Shown here in pieces: positions 34,590 to 47,445 of a stretch of DNA of 64,000 nt; position 1 is the first letter of the stretch; every line of letters begins with the position of its first letter. A program made the position numbers and the translations under genes. Where the stretch lies: the NCBI GenBank assembly GCA_021186555.1, contig JAJKFL010000004.1, positions 13,952,779 through 14,016,778 of the forward strand, in the 5' to 3' direction. Below the pieces are notes generated by a model. That model ran no database searches, was not told the DNA's origin, and was given only the letters and a program-made list of their open reading frames with translations. Source of the stretch: Reticulitermes speratus. Lineage: Eukaryota > Arthropoda > Insecta > Blattodea > Rhinotermitidae.

Positions 34590-36743
34590 AAGTTTTCATG
34601 AAAAAAGATCTGACCACGCAGAGTATCACAAAATAATCTATCATAAGCTGAAAACACCAAGCACCATACATGCAACAGCCATTCGTTCACACACCTTAAT
34701 CAAGCAGTGAATACTTTTCGCAGGATTTCAGGATACTAAAAAGCAAAAGTGCATCAGGAAAATAGCGATACTCCCATCAAGAATGCAATATTAAGGAAAT
34801 ACTGATTGCAAATTTTAGCAATGAAGGATCTTGAAAAATGTAGGTAATATATTAATGGTACAACAGGAAAGTATGAGGCAACAGAAAGAGCAATACATTT
34901 ATAAATGGACTAAGATGTGCAATCAGGTAATTTCTAAACTCAAAATTTTCTGGCAGCGTTTACTAAAAAAAAAATCGAATTATGGTACTTTTGATATTTA
35001 TGAGAACAGGAACAACTGAGGCACTCTGCATCTCTTGATGTGTAAATCATTTTTATATCTTTAACAACTTTTATTTTTTATGTTCTACTTGAACATGAAC
35101 TTTTTTTTGGTTCCAATTTCTTTAGCAAGAACTTGTACTGACCGTATCAGCATCATGGATGGGATGGGATGGGCTGGAAATAGTTATTTTAACCCTTTTG
35201 CTGTGTGATTAAATTTTCATGCTGACTTGCAAGCCAATGTTGATTCTCCACTGAAAACTGAAAGTAAATTTTTGCTTTTGTGAATGCTTTTCCATTATCG
35301 TTGGCAGTTTGTACATATCTGTGTACAGAGAAAAACGAAATATAAAAAATGCACAAAAGGTGACACAGCAGTTTCTAAGTTAAGTCTATAAAGACCTAGT
35401 TCAGTTATTTATTGCACACACTGCCGGTGATATTACAAAATGTAGCATCAATCACTTTATGAATTTCCTTATGACTTCTCAATCTCTCTCTCGCATCAGG
35501 AGCTTCACTTTTGCTCACAGATAGCGGCACCTACCAACTTTTGAAATTCATGGGGACGTTTGCAACTGTTGCACTAAAGGGATAAGTTTTTCTGAAGCTG
35601 TATGGTAAAACAGCTTGTCCCACTTAGTTGTAATAAAATCTAGCATTGATATATTCACTTACTGAACTGAAAGGGTAAACAATATGAACAAATATACACC
35701 ACACTGAAGTAAATTACCTCCAGAATGACATGTACAGGCAGCCAGCAAAACAACAAGATGGTGACTTTGCTAAAGAAACATCTGCTGTTCACCGTTTAGA
35801 GGTTATGGATCTTTACGTCAGTAAATGTTTCTTATACTCTTATTATGCTGCACATGACACACTATTAACCCCCATAACTTCGTTAACTTCCATCATCATT
35901 CCCGTATACTGTGTGCTTTTACTGACAAAGCAAGTATGAAGGCTATGGAAAATTTCCAAGTGGTTACAAAAATGCTGTTCTCATATGAAAAAGCATGTCT
36001 TTGTACATCAGTTTCCACATGTTAATCCTGGTTTTTGATGATGGCACCGTGTAAAAGAGGGCCACACTGTCAGCGTTTCAGAAGAACACTGTGCTTCTGT
36101 CTCCTCATGTCAACCCTGAAGACAGAGGCAGCATGTTTCTCTGAAACGTCACCAACAGCAACCACAGCTGCACACTGTGACACTCAGAAATAGGTCCACA
36201 GGGAGTAACTGTGACAGCTAGTAATCAGTCATCAGTGCCAAATGAATTAAATGCTAAAGATGTGAAGAGTTTTGATTTTACATTGCTCAATATTTTCTTT
36301 CCTTGAAGTCGGAACGTGGTTTACAACTGTGCTACCATCAGAGGGTGCCTGCACATCGGGCATACAAAGTTTCATGTTTTAGGGTCACTGAAGGATGAAA
36401 ATCAACACAGTGCAAAGCAATTTGTGTCATATACAACTGCTTCCCATTTCCATCCACATTTTAGGATAGCTGAAATTATCAAAGTTACCTGTAAACCTTC
36501 GCTGCTTAGCAGAAGCTTCCCTAGTTGTCTGTTTGGAAAACAAGAAGACACAGTTACACAGCGCACTAAGGTGGCAAGAACACTGATCAACAGAACTAGT
36601 GTCATGGCTTTACACAGTCATCACTTCAAAAGGACATGCATTAACATTTCATGCTCGCTACTCATTTAGTGCTAACTGAAAAATGAAGACACACAAGATG
36701 CAAACAAATTACAGGTAGGTGGAAATTCCATTCCATCTCCTAC
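34590..36743. other. Spacer downstream of the kinectin-like exons
   Basis: The last exon and stop codon of the kinectin-like gene should lie here or further left, but I could not identify them. A diverged hairpin (gcgtttcagaagaacactgt to ctctgaaacgtcacc, about 36075-36155) is present. Otherwise nothing was recognised. Confidence 0.35.
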
Positions 36744-36818
36744 CTTTTTCTTTTTAATCTTGGGCCTTTTCTCCAACATTGTTGTTTCAGACAAAGGTTG
36801 TGGTGGTGTAGAAGGGGA
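36744..36818 (-). CDS. Kinectin-like exon i (Pro-rich and Lys-rich)
   Basis: The acceptor is aactttcag and the donor AAAAAG|gtagga; 75 nt, phase 0. It encodes SPSTPPQPLSETTMLEKR followed by PKIKKKK, a basic C-terminal stretch. No stop is reached, so at least one more exon follows. Same-gene assignment rests on strand and phase. Confidence 0.6.
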
Positions 36819-37157
36819 CTGAAAGTTTGCCAAGTAAGTTAGTAAATGGAGAACTGCAGCAAACTATTAGTAACTACTGTAACTACAGCTGCAAGACAAG
36901 ACGATGGGTAAGACACATCAAGTGGACAGAACTGAGCTCGCAATGCATGAGTGATAACACTGACATGTGTACACAACAGCGCACAGCTCTGTCTGTTATC
37001 TAGGGTAATGGGTTTTAAGCTAAGGACATCTGATCGCAAATCACACAATAAAACTCAAATTAAACAGCTACACTTAACATTCCTCATGTCCCCTGCATTA
37101 ATTATCAGTCAGATCATCAAATTCAGGAGTTTAAAGTCTGCACCCAAAATGTGAGAT

Positions 37158-37240
37158 CTGAGGTTTTCAAAGTGGTGTTGCTGAGGATCCAAGTCTCCTG
37201 CATTGTGAGTGGTTCGCGATGTTCTGAAGGGTCATGGTCA
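37158..37240. repeat. Hairpin family B, one arm
   Basis: Tctgaggttttcaaagtggtgttgctgaggatccaagtctcctgc, i.e. tail plus outer arm; the second arm is absent. Confidence 0.5.
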
Positions 37241-37654
37241 GACTATCAAAAATACTGTTTAATTTTGTTCTTCTTGTGGCTTATTTTATCATACAGTCAA
37301 CAACTTGGAAGGAAGCAGCAATGGCATAATGGAGGTATTATTTTGGCAAGTGCATGGGTGGCTTTAGGACACCACAAAAAACCTGGCAGAATGTTTAACA
37401 GGCACATCACAAATACCAGTCTGACTGGCTGTGTTTCATATGATGAACGGTTACAACTTCACAGGTACTCTATACTTTCGTTTAAAATGTGTTGGCGATT
37501 TCATTATTGACATCTTGAGTCTTAAGTTATATGTGGACCCTATTTTCTTCTGTGATCCATACCTCATGTATGTTTTATTACATTTTTTGGCTTGTGTTGA
37601 TTCTAGCTCATCTACATGATGCTGTCAATTCATCATAAAACATGTTGGATTTGG

Positions 37655-37795
37655 GAGGATTCAAGTCTTCTGGGATGTGATGCCAGCACTGGGTGAGTTA
37701 TTCTGATGTTTTGAAGGATGGTGGTGCCTACATCTTCAATGCTCAATCAGTCTGACTGCTTGACCCTGAAGATGAAGGTGTCTAAACTACTGTTT
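37655..37795. repeat. Hairpin family B copy
   Basis: Gattcaagtcttctgggatg, then catcttcaatgctcaatcag and its partner ttgaccctgaagatgaaggt. Confidence 0.6.
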
Positions 37796-38243
37796 TAGGA
37801 GATTTCAATACAAGACAAGTTTAAAACAGGACAAAAACTGATGTAAATTATGTGTAAACTTATTAATTCCACAAATCATATACATGGTATCCCTCATGAT
37901 GGTCTAAAATGACTGAAACATGTCAGATTACTACTAAAGAAGGTGCCATCTACATCCACATGTGTACTGACAGAATCATATTTTATGTACAAAGCAGATC
38001 ATGAATCAACTTAAGAAAATCATGAATGTTATTACATTAGCTATTGTACTTCAGTATTCCAATTTACCCTTCCACTGTGGCAACGAAATTCTGAATCATG
38101 CTCCCTTGTTTGTAACCATAACCCCTTCATTCATGATTTGCAATGTATTTAAGTTTGTAATGCTCAAGCAGCACATAACAACACATTTCCCTCCTGTGTG
38201 TGACGTTCAGTGAGTCAGTGACTACAACTAATTACTGACTGAC

Positions 38244-38306
38244 CTCAGTAACTGAAGGCTCGGCGGCAGGTCCGTTGGTGGCTACACTGTGGTTCTGGTT
38301 CACTGC
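38244..38306 (-). CDS. Kinectin-like exon h (low-complexity linker)
   Basis: The acceptor is cttcccacag and the donor ACTGAG|gtcagt; 63 nt, phase 0. It encodes AVNQNHSVATNGPAAEPSVT plus Glu, a non-coiled linker. Assignment to the same gene rests on strand, phase and position. Confidence 0.65.
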
Positions 38307-38334
38307 CTGTGGGAAGAAGAGCACCAGCTTATTG

Positions 38335-38525
38335 CAAGATCTGAGGTTCTCAAAGCACAGGTACTGACGCCACAAGTCTTTTGCGATGTGACGTCACACT
38401 GACTGGTAAAACGTTGCTGACGGTCTGAAGGACTGCAGTGTTTTCATCTTCAGGGTCAAGTACTTTAACAAGACTACTTGATTACTTGATCTTGAAAATG
38501 AAAGCACTACAATCCTATAACTTCA
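38335..38525. repeat. Hairpin family B copy with tail on left
   Basis: Tail agatctgaggttctcaaagc, arm with acgtcacactgactggtaaa, centre catcttcagggtcaagtac; the right arm is short. Confidence 0.6.
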
Positions 38526-39044
38526 GAACCCTCTCACAAAACAACACAGCACCTATATCTTTAACACCAGCTTGTATTTCCACGTTATTAAAGTACATAT
38601 GTAAGGCGTGGGCAAAACAGAATAAAAATAAAATGTTTTCACAGTTACTAAACACACCGTTTTCTTTCTACATTTACAGAATAGAACTGATGCATCAGAG
38701 GCTGTTTCCAGTATCTGGGGAAGATGTTGTTGGTGACACATGTGAACACACGAATACAGAGTGTTACTTTTATTATGTCTCTGCGAAAGGCAGCCTGCAT
38801 CCACAGGGACATCCTATGACAGCTCACATGCTCAGGGACACAATAAAAGGGACAGCCTGTGTATGCATGTAAACAAATGTAAACCTAGTCCTTAGTGGTG
38901 AAAAAGCAACTGAATGCCGAGCAGTGGTCACAGTCTATGAGCCATTCAATCCATAAACATTGTCGCTCAAAGGGGATTAACCTTCAGATGACTGTGGCCA
39001 CACGGAAGCACACTTGCACATAATCGGAATTTAAATGGAAGACA

Positions 39045-39205
39045 CAACAGTTTTGCCATAAAATGTCTGTCTCCTGGAATGTGACAATGTGACACTGTGT
39101 AGTTTGGTAAAAAGGTATCAACATTTTGGAAAAACTTATTGCCTCTGACATAACAATGGTACATGTCTACCAGACAACAGGGTGTCACATCCTGAAAACA
39201 TAATC
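39045..39205. repeat. Hairpin family B, diverged
   Basis: Tctcctggaatgtgacaat and ggtgtcacatcctgaaaac are inverted, with a short centre. Confidence 0.5.
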
Positions 39206-39410
39206 TTCACAGTTGCCACTGTACTACAATTAATATCGGGTTTTTACTCACTATATTTAAAGAAAGTTCTGGAAATATTCTCTTTCAGCTCAAATACACA
39301 CATCACATCTAACAAACACATTGTTCATTGCATGTCAAAATTATGTCACTTAAGCGAGCTGACAGCAAGTGACTTGTGACAGTTGTCAGATAAAATAATG
39401 CCCATATAGT
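39205..39410. mobile_element. MITE family C, partial copy
   Basis: The right end gacagttgtcagataaaataatgccc matches family C, and the interior (catctaacaaacacattgttc) is inverted relative to 32138-32446. The left end is lost. Confidence 0.5.
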
Positions 39411-40348
39411 TAACTGATGTAATGCACCGCACACAGCACCTCCTTGTCAGAAAGTTTTGAATACAGGATCTATGGAAAGGGAGAAGAAGGATCTGATATG
39501 ATAGGCCTGTTACAAAGAGCTGGTTTATCAGCTTCCAGTGGTGCCTTTTTTCCCATTCCACCTGAAGACAATGCAGATCCAGTTTTTGAAATGCTGCTGT
39601 ATAAAAACCCAGCACTAATGTTTTACAACCTGGAAGTGACACATGATGCAATAAGACTGCAAATGATGCACTCTGTGAAGCAGTACTTTCAAAATGTCAT
39701 ATGGCTTCACACTATATGCATAAATATAATTTCATTTATGCCCACACAAGAAATATGACCCTCCCTGTGCCAATTTTCATGAAACTCACAAATGCTCAAC
39801 AGCATTAAGTGCAGATCTCTTGTATCCAATTTCATCCAAAACGGACAATGTGCGTGGAAAGTACAGACAGGAATTCATTTATACATGTAAGTATGGCTTT
39901 CATTTTGCTTACTTCTATGGAACTCACACAGACTCAATAAACCTCTGTACATCTCCGGCACTGAATTTTATCTATAAAGAACAAAAATGTTTTTGAAAAT
40001 ATGGGCAAAATTTCTTTTTTGCTCCTAAGTAAAGTACGGCTTTCACTGCACGTATATTCACAAACTCACAATTTCACAATGGCATTATGTGGATCTATAC
40101 AGAATTTCACCCAAAGAGGCCACCAAGAAATGTCGAAACTACATGCAGAAATTCACTTCTGCTCTCACGTAATGTATGACTGTCACTCAGCCAATATTCA
40201 TGAAACACAAGCTTGCTTGACAACTACTTGTACTGAAGTTCATGAAAATCTAACAAACTGTTTAATCACTGATGCCAGGTCATAGGCGGACAGATGTGGT
40301 CTCCACACAGGGCGTATTTTCTTTTACTTTGTAAAGAACGCCCACTGC

Positions 40349-40420
40349 ACTTCCATGTAACTTATCCAACTTCTGCTGCTCCTGGTTCAGTCTGCCTTGA
40401 CCTATTTGCACCAAACTTCT
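40349..40420 (-). pseudogene. Partial tandem duplicate of exon g
   Basis: About 72 bp repeats the 3' half of exon g (RSLVQIGQGRLNQEQQKLDK on the minus strand) but lacks 24 nt of the Gln-coding run. It starts 14 nt after the exon donor, too close to be a separate exon, and reading through the donor meets a stop. I regard it as a failed duplication. Confidence 0.75.
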
Positions 40421-40434
40421 GTTAGTGTACTTAC

Positions 40435-40599
40435 ATGGAAGTTATCCAACTGCTGCTGTAACTGCTGTACTAGCTGCTGCTCCTGGTTCAGTCTGCCTTG
40501 ACCTACTTGCACCAAACTTCTAAGTTTTATAACTTCCTCTGTCAGATCATGATTCTTGTCTTGTTCAGTCTTTAATTCTAACATGAGGCACTCCTTCTC
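40435..40599 (-). CDS. Kinectin-like exon g (coiled coil)
   Basis: The acceptor is gttccacag and the donor TTCCAT|gtaagt; 165 nt, phase 0. It encodes EKECLMLELKTEQDKNHD, then LVQVGQGRLNQEQQL and a poly-Gln-rich helix. A partial copy of this exon lies immediately downstream (40349-40420). Confidence 0.8.
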
Positions 40600-41824
40600 C
40601 TGTGGAACAACAGTTACACTAACTGTAATACCATAGTTAACACAACAGACAGCAAACTGAAGTCTTCATTCACATACGTTTCTGGTTAAATCAGGGCATG
40701 ACAAGTTTTCTTTGCATGTAGGAGCCAGACTTCTTTTTTTGTGGATACTGCAATGACTAACAAACTTGAACATTCCACTGTTGTTGTTATTGGTCTTTTC
40801 CCACAATGTATGTGGACATGCAAGGTCACCCACCCACCCACCCTTCAAGCCTTGCTCCCTTGACTTTTTGCCCTGCTTTCAGTGCCATTCATGGTAAACA
40901 CTCTTAGATTTCCTTCTACGCATTTTTCGTATTATACTAGACTGATTTGGTAGGGTGACTAGTCACTGGTGGTAATGGCTGATCTGTTTAGTAATGAGCA
41001 ACTAGATGAAGCAGAATTTTCAAACAAAATGAAACAGACATTAATTTACAATACATGATTCTGAAATTCTAAGCACTAAAACTACTAGGTATGATCTAGG
41101 TACCACGGCAATCTGGTGCCCACAATTTGTTGAGCCCTGGATTATATCAATGGTAAGAAGTAAAACAGTATAGAATATTTACAAATAAAAAGTCCTTAAT
41201 TTCAGAATTAGCAGTAAATATTGTAACTATTGTTTCAGTTACAATAACAACTGAAATTTTCTGTGTCAACTTCCTACATAAAAATATTTTGATAGTGTCC
41301 TTTTCTGAAATATCATATGAAGAAATTCCACAACTACAACACAGCAGACTCTTCAGTAACAGCATCAAATTCATTTTTGGAAATTTCGGTATTAACGTTC
41401 TGGATTAAGCTCTTGGCCTGTTCCAGTTACCAGGGTCTAAATGTTCTTTACAACTTCCTTTCAAAAGTCCCCTGAATCTTATACCTTTTGGAGTTTGTGC
41501 AGTAGGCATGTGTACCGGCAAAGCTCGTGACAACATGTGAATTTCAAAATTTGGTTTTTAATGCTTCAATGCCTGCCTCTGTTCACCATATACACCTTTC
41601 CTTTACTGAGGTTTCTCGGCTAATTTACAACAAGGAGGTATCAATGGGATACACAAGAGCTTCAGAAAGGACACTGTTACAAATGGTCTATCAGATGAAC
41701 TGTGGACTGCTGTAGGGCACAACAGTGTAAAAACTGAGGTTGGCTGAACAATCAGAAGCAAGAATGGTATCTCACGGAATTCACCAACTGACTAGATCTT
41801 AAGAAAATACATCATTTTCATAAA

Positions 41825-42128
41825 TACAGGAACATTATTTTATCTGACAACTGTCCCTTGTCATTCCCTATTACGCTGCTTAACTTGTAAAATTTTGATG
41901 TGCGAGGAACAACATGTTTGTTAGATGTATGTGAGCCAAAGGAAAACATTTCCAGCACCTTCTTTAAATATGGTGCACAAACATGTAAAATTAACTGCAC
42001 AACACTGAACTAAAAAGCGTGGACCCCAACACAGAGCAAATTGGAACAGTGGTGAGCACTGTGCTGCTTGGTGACTTGAAAGGGACCGAGTCACAGATGA
42101 GAGCTGTCAGATAAAATAATGCCCCTGT
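41825..42128. mobile_element. MITE family C, full copy
   Basis: The left end aggaacattattttatctgac and the right end gtcagataaaataatgccc are inverted repeats of about 20 bp; tacag/ctgta lies at the borders. The interior shares tggaccccaac with the copy at 32138. Confidence 0.7.
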
Positions 42129-42150
42129 ATTAGGTAATGGCATCACACAC

Positions 42151-42303
42151 CTCCTCCTCATGCTGCTGCTGTAGATTTGAGTTCAATTGGTCCTTTAGTC
42201 GATCACAGATATTTTGAATGTCTTCACATTTATGGACAAGTTTTGTTTTTTCTGCCTCCTCTGCCTGCAGTTTCTCTTGCAGTTCTTGTAACTTTGATTG
42301 CAT
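42151..42303 (-). CDS. Kinectin-like exon f (coiled coil)
   Basis: The acceptor is gttcttgcag and the donor GAGGAG|gtgtgt; 153 nt, phase 0. It encodes 51 residues beginning MQSKLQELQEKLQAEEAEK and ending QQQHEEE, an uninterrupted coiled coil matching the LTELQKKL region of kinectin. A family-C MITE begins 22 bp into the following intron. Confidence 0.8.
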
Positions 42304-42457
42304 CTGCAAGAACAAACATTTTCCCTTCTAAATGAACAACCATTTTCAGATGGTGTACACATTTTAGTACAAAAAAGATAACTTTCCTGACAGCAGAGAC
42401 CATATTTGACATACTCAGATATGATTAAGGAAAGGAAACTTATAAAAACACACATAC

Positions 42458-42540
42458 AAATAAATAAATAAATAAATAGGCAAACATAAACACAGCCCCA
42501 AAAACACCCACGTGCGCACACACACACACAAATGACATGA
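42458..42540. repeat. (AAAT)n and (CA)n low-complexity tract
   Basis: An (aaat)n run near 42460-42478 and a (ca)n run near 42515-42530 in a purine/pyrimidine-biased stretch. Confidence 0.6.
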
Positions 42541-43469
42541 ACACTCGGAAACAAACGCACATGCACGCATAACAAGATTTTCTTTTCCTACACAAGCCAT
42601 TTTCAAAGAGACACACTACAACACAGAACACACAGCACATTCTTTCAATAACGAACAACGAAGTATACATGTGCAGATACAAGCACAACTTCTGTTTAGT
42701 TATCCAGCTACACAGTTACGGCATCAAAGTGCTTCTGTTTACTGTTCTTTATACACATGCAAAAGGGACAGTTGTCTGTGTGCTTAATTACTGTGCCATG
42801 AAGATGTATGTGGAGTTGAGATGTAACTCCACATATTCTCAAGCTTCATGGTCTGGGTACTTTAACCTTGGGGAAAGAGAAACTGGTACCCTCTGGAAAG
42901 CAAGATTAAATTTTCCAACATATGTTTGGATGTGGTAGCTATAATTTTAAAACTAGTTTAGGTAGTATGTGTGACAGAATATTCCTGCTGGTTCTGCCAT
43001 TTGCATACAGGATAGTAACTGCCAATAAAAATGTCTGTTATAGTGACTGCTGATCAGAAAATCACACTACTTGTGGCCCCTGAGACTGATTTCATGTTTA
43101 AGTGCAGTTTTTGGAAAACAATGTTGTTAAAGTCAAAGTAAGAACAGTAACAGAATCACACAAAAAGTTCAGAATAATATCACACTAACAGGTAGCAGTC
43201 ACCTTTCTGCATCTGTCTCTGTGTAATACGAACAGTAACCTCTCACAGTAAGACTCGGTGATGTTAGCATGAGAAACCTCGTGCATGAGCCCTTGAAGCA
43301 ATTCTTATGATTACATGAAACAAACCTTTCCAGTTCACTATACTATTTAAAATTCACTGTTAGACACAATAAATTTGTCATAATCAGCAAACAATTGTAT
43401 TTGTTTAATACTGCCATTTTACTCTGGCATGTTTCGGCTACCATTTTTAGGTATCTTCAAGCAGTTCCG

Positions 43470-43625
43470 AGGATTTAGATCTTCTGGGATGTGACACTGC
43501 GTTGCTGGGTTGGTGGTGCCTGATTTTTCAAAGGAACACAGTGCTTTCATCTTGAATGAGGGCTGAAGATAGTGTCACACGCTAGAAGAGCTCAATCCCA
43601 ACAACACCACTATGGAAACCTCTTG
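43470..43625. repeat. Hairpin family B copy
   Basis: Gatcttctgggatgtgacac and agtgtcacacgctagaagag are inverted; the centre holds catcttgaatgagggctgaagat. Confidence 0.55.
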
Positions 43626-44439
43626 CAACTAAATATTTCAGTGTCATGTTGCACCTGTATATCACTATACATTAGACACATACTGTATTGTTCTCACACA
43701 TCATAAATGCAGCAAACAAAACGTCCTCTAGGAACAGCTGCAGCACAACAGCAAATGTGACTGCATGAGCACTCGCAAACAGCAGCATCCCTCTGCTACC
43801 TCCAGCTCACTGAGCTTTCATTCCAGTAACAAAAAATTTGGAGTGCATTTCTGAACTTTTATATTGTTTTATATTCTTTTGAAAATTGTGTCGGTCTGAA
43901 ACTGCATACGTAAGGGTGTCCATACAGCAGAACATGCAGTGCCACACATACTGGAATGTGAACTGCCTGAAGACAGCTAAACTTATCAGCTAAAACTTGT
44001 CACAGTAAAACATCAGTACTGAATGAATATGGCTGTTGTACTGACTACCGCTTTAGTTTATTGTGTTTTAACACTCCTTTACAGTGTAGCACAATGGATA
44101 TATTCCAATTAAAAAACCTTTACAATTCGGTCTCTAGTTGAGCTGATCAATCCATCACTACGACTTCACTTACCCCTAGTTTAACAATACTTTTCACTGT
44201 GAGATGATTTACTTATTGTACTTAAGTGATGACTCTGATTTTCAATATCTGCTGCATTATGAACTGGAAAAACTTTCTTTCTGAAAATAATATAGGGTCT
44301 TAGCACACAAGAACTGATTAACTTTAAACAATACAAAATACTGCCATAGGTAGACATGTAGGGAATTTATTAAAATATCTTACACTACAGTGTGAGTGTA
44401 CAACAGATACAGACGACTAACAGAATCACCTCTGCAAAG

Positions 44440-44650
44440 TACAAATCTTACTCCAAGAGATTACTTATTGTGTAGTTTGGCCACAGAGGAAGTCTACCGA
44501 TCAAAACCAAGAAAAACTGATGACCTGAACAACAAAATAGAGGCACTTTTGCCACTGTTCCTCTTGCCTTATATATATATAAGTAGTGAATGTGTGTCTT
44601 CCAGATTGCAGAACTGTGTGCAAAATGCTGGGGCGTATGTTGGAAGGTGA
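44440..44650 (+). pseudogene. Tc1/mariner-type transposase, C-terminal remnant
   Basis: Reads STNLTPRDYLLCSLATEE, then VYRSKPRKTDDLNNKI and SRLQNCVQNAGAYV. This matches the end of insect QQDGA-type DDE transposases, in which PDLTPLDFFLW carries the third Asp (Asp in LTPRDY here). The N-terminal catalytic parts are absent. Confidence 0.6.
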
Positions 44651-44774
44651 TACTAAATGACAGTGTAGGGGCTTCAAAATGGTATGGAAATTGTAGCTAT
44701 GTAGCATTTTGTTTAGGAGATAGAGTCATTTAACATTATGTATTTAATTTAGTCATCTGTATGCACAGCATTCT

Positions 44775-45545
44775 GATTGCGAGACATGGTCATGTCTTGC
44801 AATCAGAATGCAGGACAAAATCACAACATAAAGTTAGATAATAAATCCTTTGAAAGGGTGGAACAGTTCAAATATTTGGGAACAACAAATCAAAATTCCA
44901 TTCAGGAAGAAATTAAGAGCAGATTGAAGCCGGGGAGTGCTTGTTATCATTCGGTGCAGGATCTTCTGTCTTACAGTTTGCTATCCAAAAATACAAAGAT
45001 TAAGATATACAGAACTATAATTTTGTTGTTGTTTTGTACAGGTGTGAAACTTGGTCTGTCACACTGAGGGAGGAACATAGGCTGAGGGTGTTCGAGAATA
45101 GGGTGCTGAGGAGGTTATTTGGGCCTAAGAGGGAGGAGGTAACAGGGGAGTGGAGAAGACTACATAACGAGGAACTTAATGATCTGTACTCATCACCAAA
45201 TATTATTTGGGTGATCAAATCGAGAAGAATGAGGTGGGCGGGGCATGTAGCACGTATGGGTGAGGGGAGAGGTGCATACAGGGTTTTGGTGGGGAGACCT
45301 GAGGGAAGGAGATAACTTGGAAGACCCAGGCATAGATGGGAGGATAATATTAAAATGGATCTTCAAGAAGTGGGATGGGGGGGGGGGGGGCATGGACTGG
45401 ATTGATATGGCTCAGGATAGGGACTCTTGTGAGTGCGGTAATGAACCTTCGGGTTCCATAAAACGTGGGGAATTTCTTGACTAGCTGACAACCTGTTAGC
45501 TTCTCAAGAAGGACTCTGATCCATGGAGTTAGTTAGTTAGTTAGT
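44775..45545 (+). mobile_element. Non-LTR retrotransposon, 3' end of pol ORF
   Basis: Frames read FERVEQFKYLGTT (near 44850), [15 protein letters not shown] (from 45040), [32 protein letters not shown], and [19 protein letters not shown]. This is the well-known C-terminal block of insect LINE reverse-transcriptase ORFs. A poly-G run (45378-45389) shifts the frame. The element ends with (TTAG)n at 45526-45544, a 3' tandem tail like that of several LINE clades. The 5' part is missing, as is usual for truncated insertions. Confidence 0.8.
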
Positions 45546-46319
45546 ATGCACAGCATCATATTCATAAATTCAATAAACTTCCATCAATGCCACCATTGGA
45601 AATATTTTACTTCAGTTAAATTATTCCTAAATGGTTTCCAATTGCAGTGACTACAACAATTAAATTCCAATACCCCTATTAGTTTCTTTAGCCTAAGCTG
45701 TGGTATTAAAATATTTACTGCATTTACCAAAGTATAAGGTGACCCCGACTTCACAATATTCAATACCTACACACAAGACATTACAAGGCAACACTCAGTT
45801 TTTCAGATCATCTTGTCTTATATTCAGGTAAACAGAGTAAGCAGGTAGTATTGTTGTCATTCATATGGATACTTGCAAGACAGACATTAATAACTTGGGA
45901 AGCTTCTCTTCAAAAGCTAATATGTAATAAAGAAATATATAAATTTCTGTGATGGAATGTTTAAGACAGGTTACAATTATAAAAAGGAAACACAAAGAAT
46001 AAAACAGAGACAGAAAGAGAAAAGAATAACTTAGAATTCTTAATACCTTCCAGGAATAATAATTATGTCAAATGCAAAGCTACAGCAAGCAATATTATGG
46101 AACTGCTGGACAGTTTCAGCAAATAGTTACAGATGTGTCGTACATTTCTTCCAGCTATGGAGAGAAAGTGGATAAAGGGGAAAGATAAGATACAGAGACA
46201 CTAGAACATACAGGCACAGCAATTATTTACAGCAGCTTTCTTGAGCCTACTGAAATAGCACAGCACACACTGTCTACTTATCTCGACCTTGTAACACTTC
46301 TGGTCCTCTTCGCATGTTC

Positions 46320-46575
46320 CAGCAGTCACTTCCTGAGTCTTCTGGGATATGATGCCGTATTGCTGGGTTAGTGTTTCCTGACATTTTAAAGGATCACTGT
46401 GCCTTCACCTACAAGGATCAGAGGTCCAACAAAAATAGCCTGTCTCCAGCATTTGGCTATTCTTTTTGGTCCCCTTCACTCTTCAAGAGTGAACTGACTA
46501 TGATCCTGCAAAACACTGGGAAACACTAACCCACGACAGTGTCCTATCTCAGAAGACATGAATCCTCAATAATAC
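46320..46575. repeat. Hairpin family B copy
   Basis: Gagtcttctgggatatgatg and gtcctatctcagaagacatga are inverted, with tail aatactgccgtggaaacttc on the right. Confidence 0.6.
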
Positions 46576-46599
46576 TGCCGTGGAAACTTCAAATCTTGC

Positions 46600-47445
46600 A
46601 GTTCATTCCTAACTTGAAAGAACAATGTGTCTGCATCAAATTTTGCTTTGAACTGAGGAAAATTGCTCCAGAAACTTTCAAAATGCTAACAGCAGCCTTT
46701 GGTGAGCAAACAATGGGATAAACACAAATTCTTCAGAGGTTTTCCAAGTTCAAAAGTGGTGCTACTTCTTCTGAAGATGCCCAACACTTGGAATGTCTGC
46801 TGATAAGCAAAACAAGTGGAACTGTAGATTGAGTGAAGGAACTTGTCCTCCAAAACAGAAGAATCACTATTAATGAAGTAGCTAACACACCGGGGATCTC
46901 ATTTGCATCAGTTCAGAGCATTCTGAAAGACAATTTCGACCCATGTCAGACTGTCACCAAATTTGTACCCTGCCTGCTGAGTGAGGAACAGAGGGAGAAT
47001 TGTGTGAAAATGTGCCACAATGTTCAAGAGGAGCTTGAAAGAAACCCAGAACTCCTTTTGAAGATAATCACAGTGATGAGATGTGTGTTTATGGGTATGG
47101 ACCAGAAACCAACAAACAGTTGTCTATGTGGAAGAGCCCATCATCTCCATACCCAAAATGGCAAGACAAGTTAGCTCAACCGTGAAGAACGTGCTTATTT
47201 CTTTTTACACATTCTTGGGAATTATGCACAAAAATATGTGGCAAAACCGAGGTACAAAGTGCAATTTGAGCAACTGCTCTCTCCACCATGGCAATGCACC
47301 TGCTCACTCTCCTGTCCCTGTGCATGAAATTCGGGCTAAAAACAAAATGAATGTCGTTCCTCTTGTTTATGCCTTGTCTCCGAAATGGTATCTTCCAGTT
47401 TTCCAGCTAAAATTCTGTAGGCAATTAATGTCCCTCCAATCCTAA
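46600..47445 (+). pseudogene. mariner-family transposase, degenerate
   Basis: The N-terminal half reads CIKFCFELRKIAPETFKML (helix-turn-helix region), FSKFKSGATSSEDA, then VKELVLQNRRITINEVA and ISFASVQSILKD. The catalytic half reads SCLCGRAH after a frame break, then ARQVSSTVKN and LHHGNAPAHS, where mariner has HHDNAPAH: the second catalytic Asp is Gly here. Several stops and a frameshift near 47090 make it inactive. Confidence 0.85.

Noticed and set aside
42195..42688. Cys-rich minus-strand frames (e.g. VCVCARGCFWG)
   Set aside because: Composition comes from the (CA)n/(GT)n tract; no conserved cysteine pattern.
43800..43840. Possible 15-nt exon (LSELE) on minus
   Set aside because: The donor-like gtagca and acceptor are weak and no pyrimidine tract precedes it.
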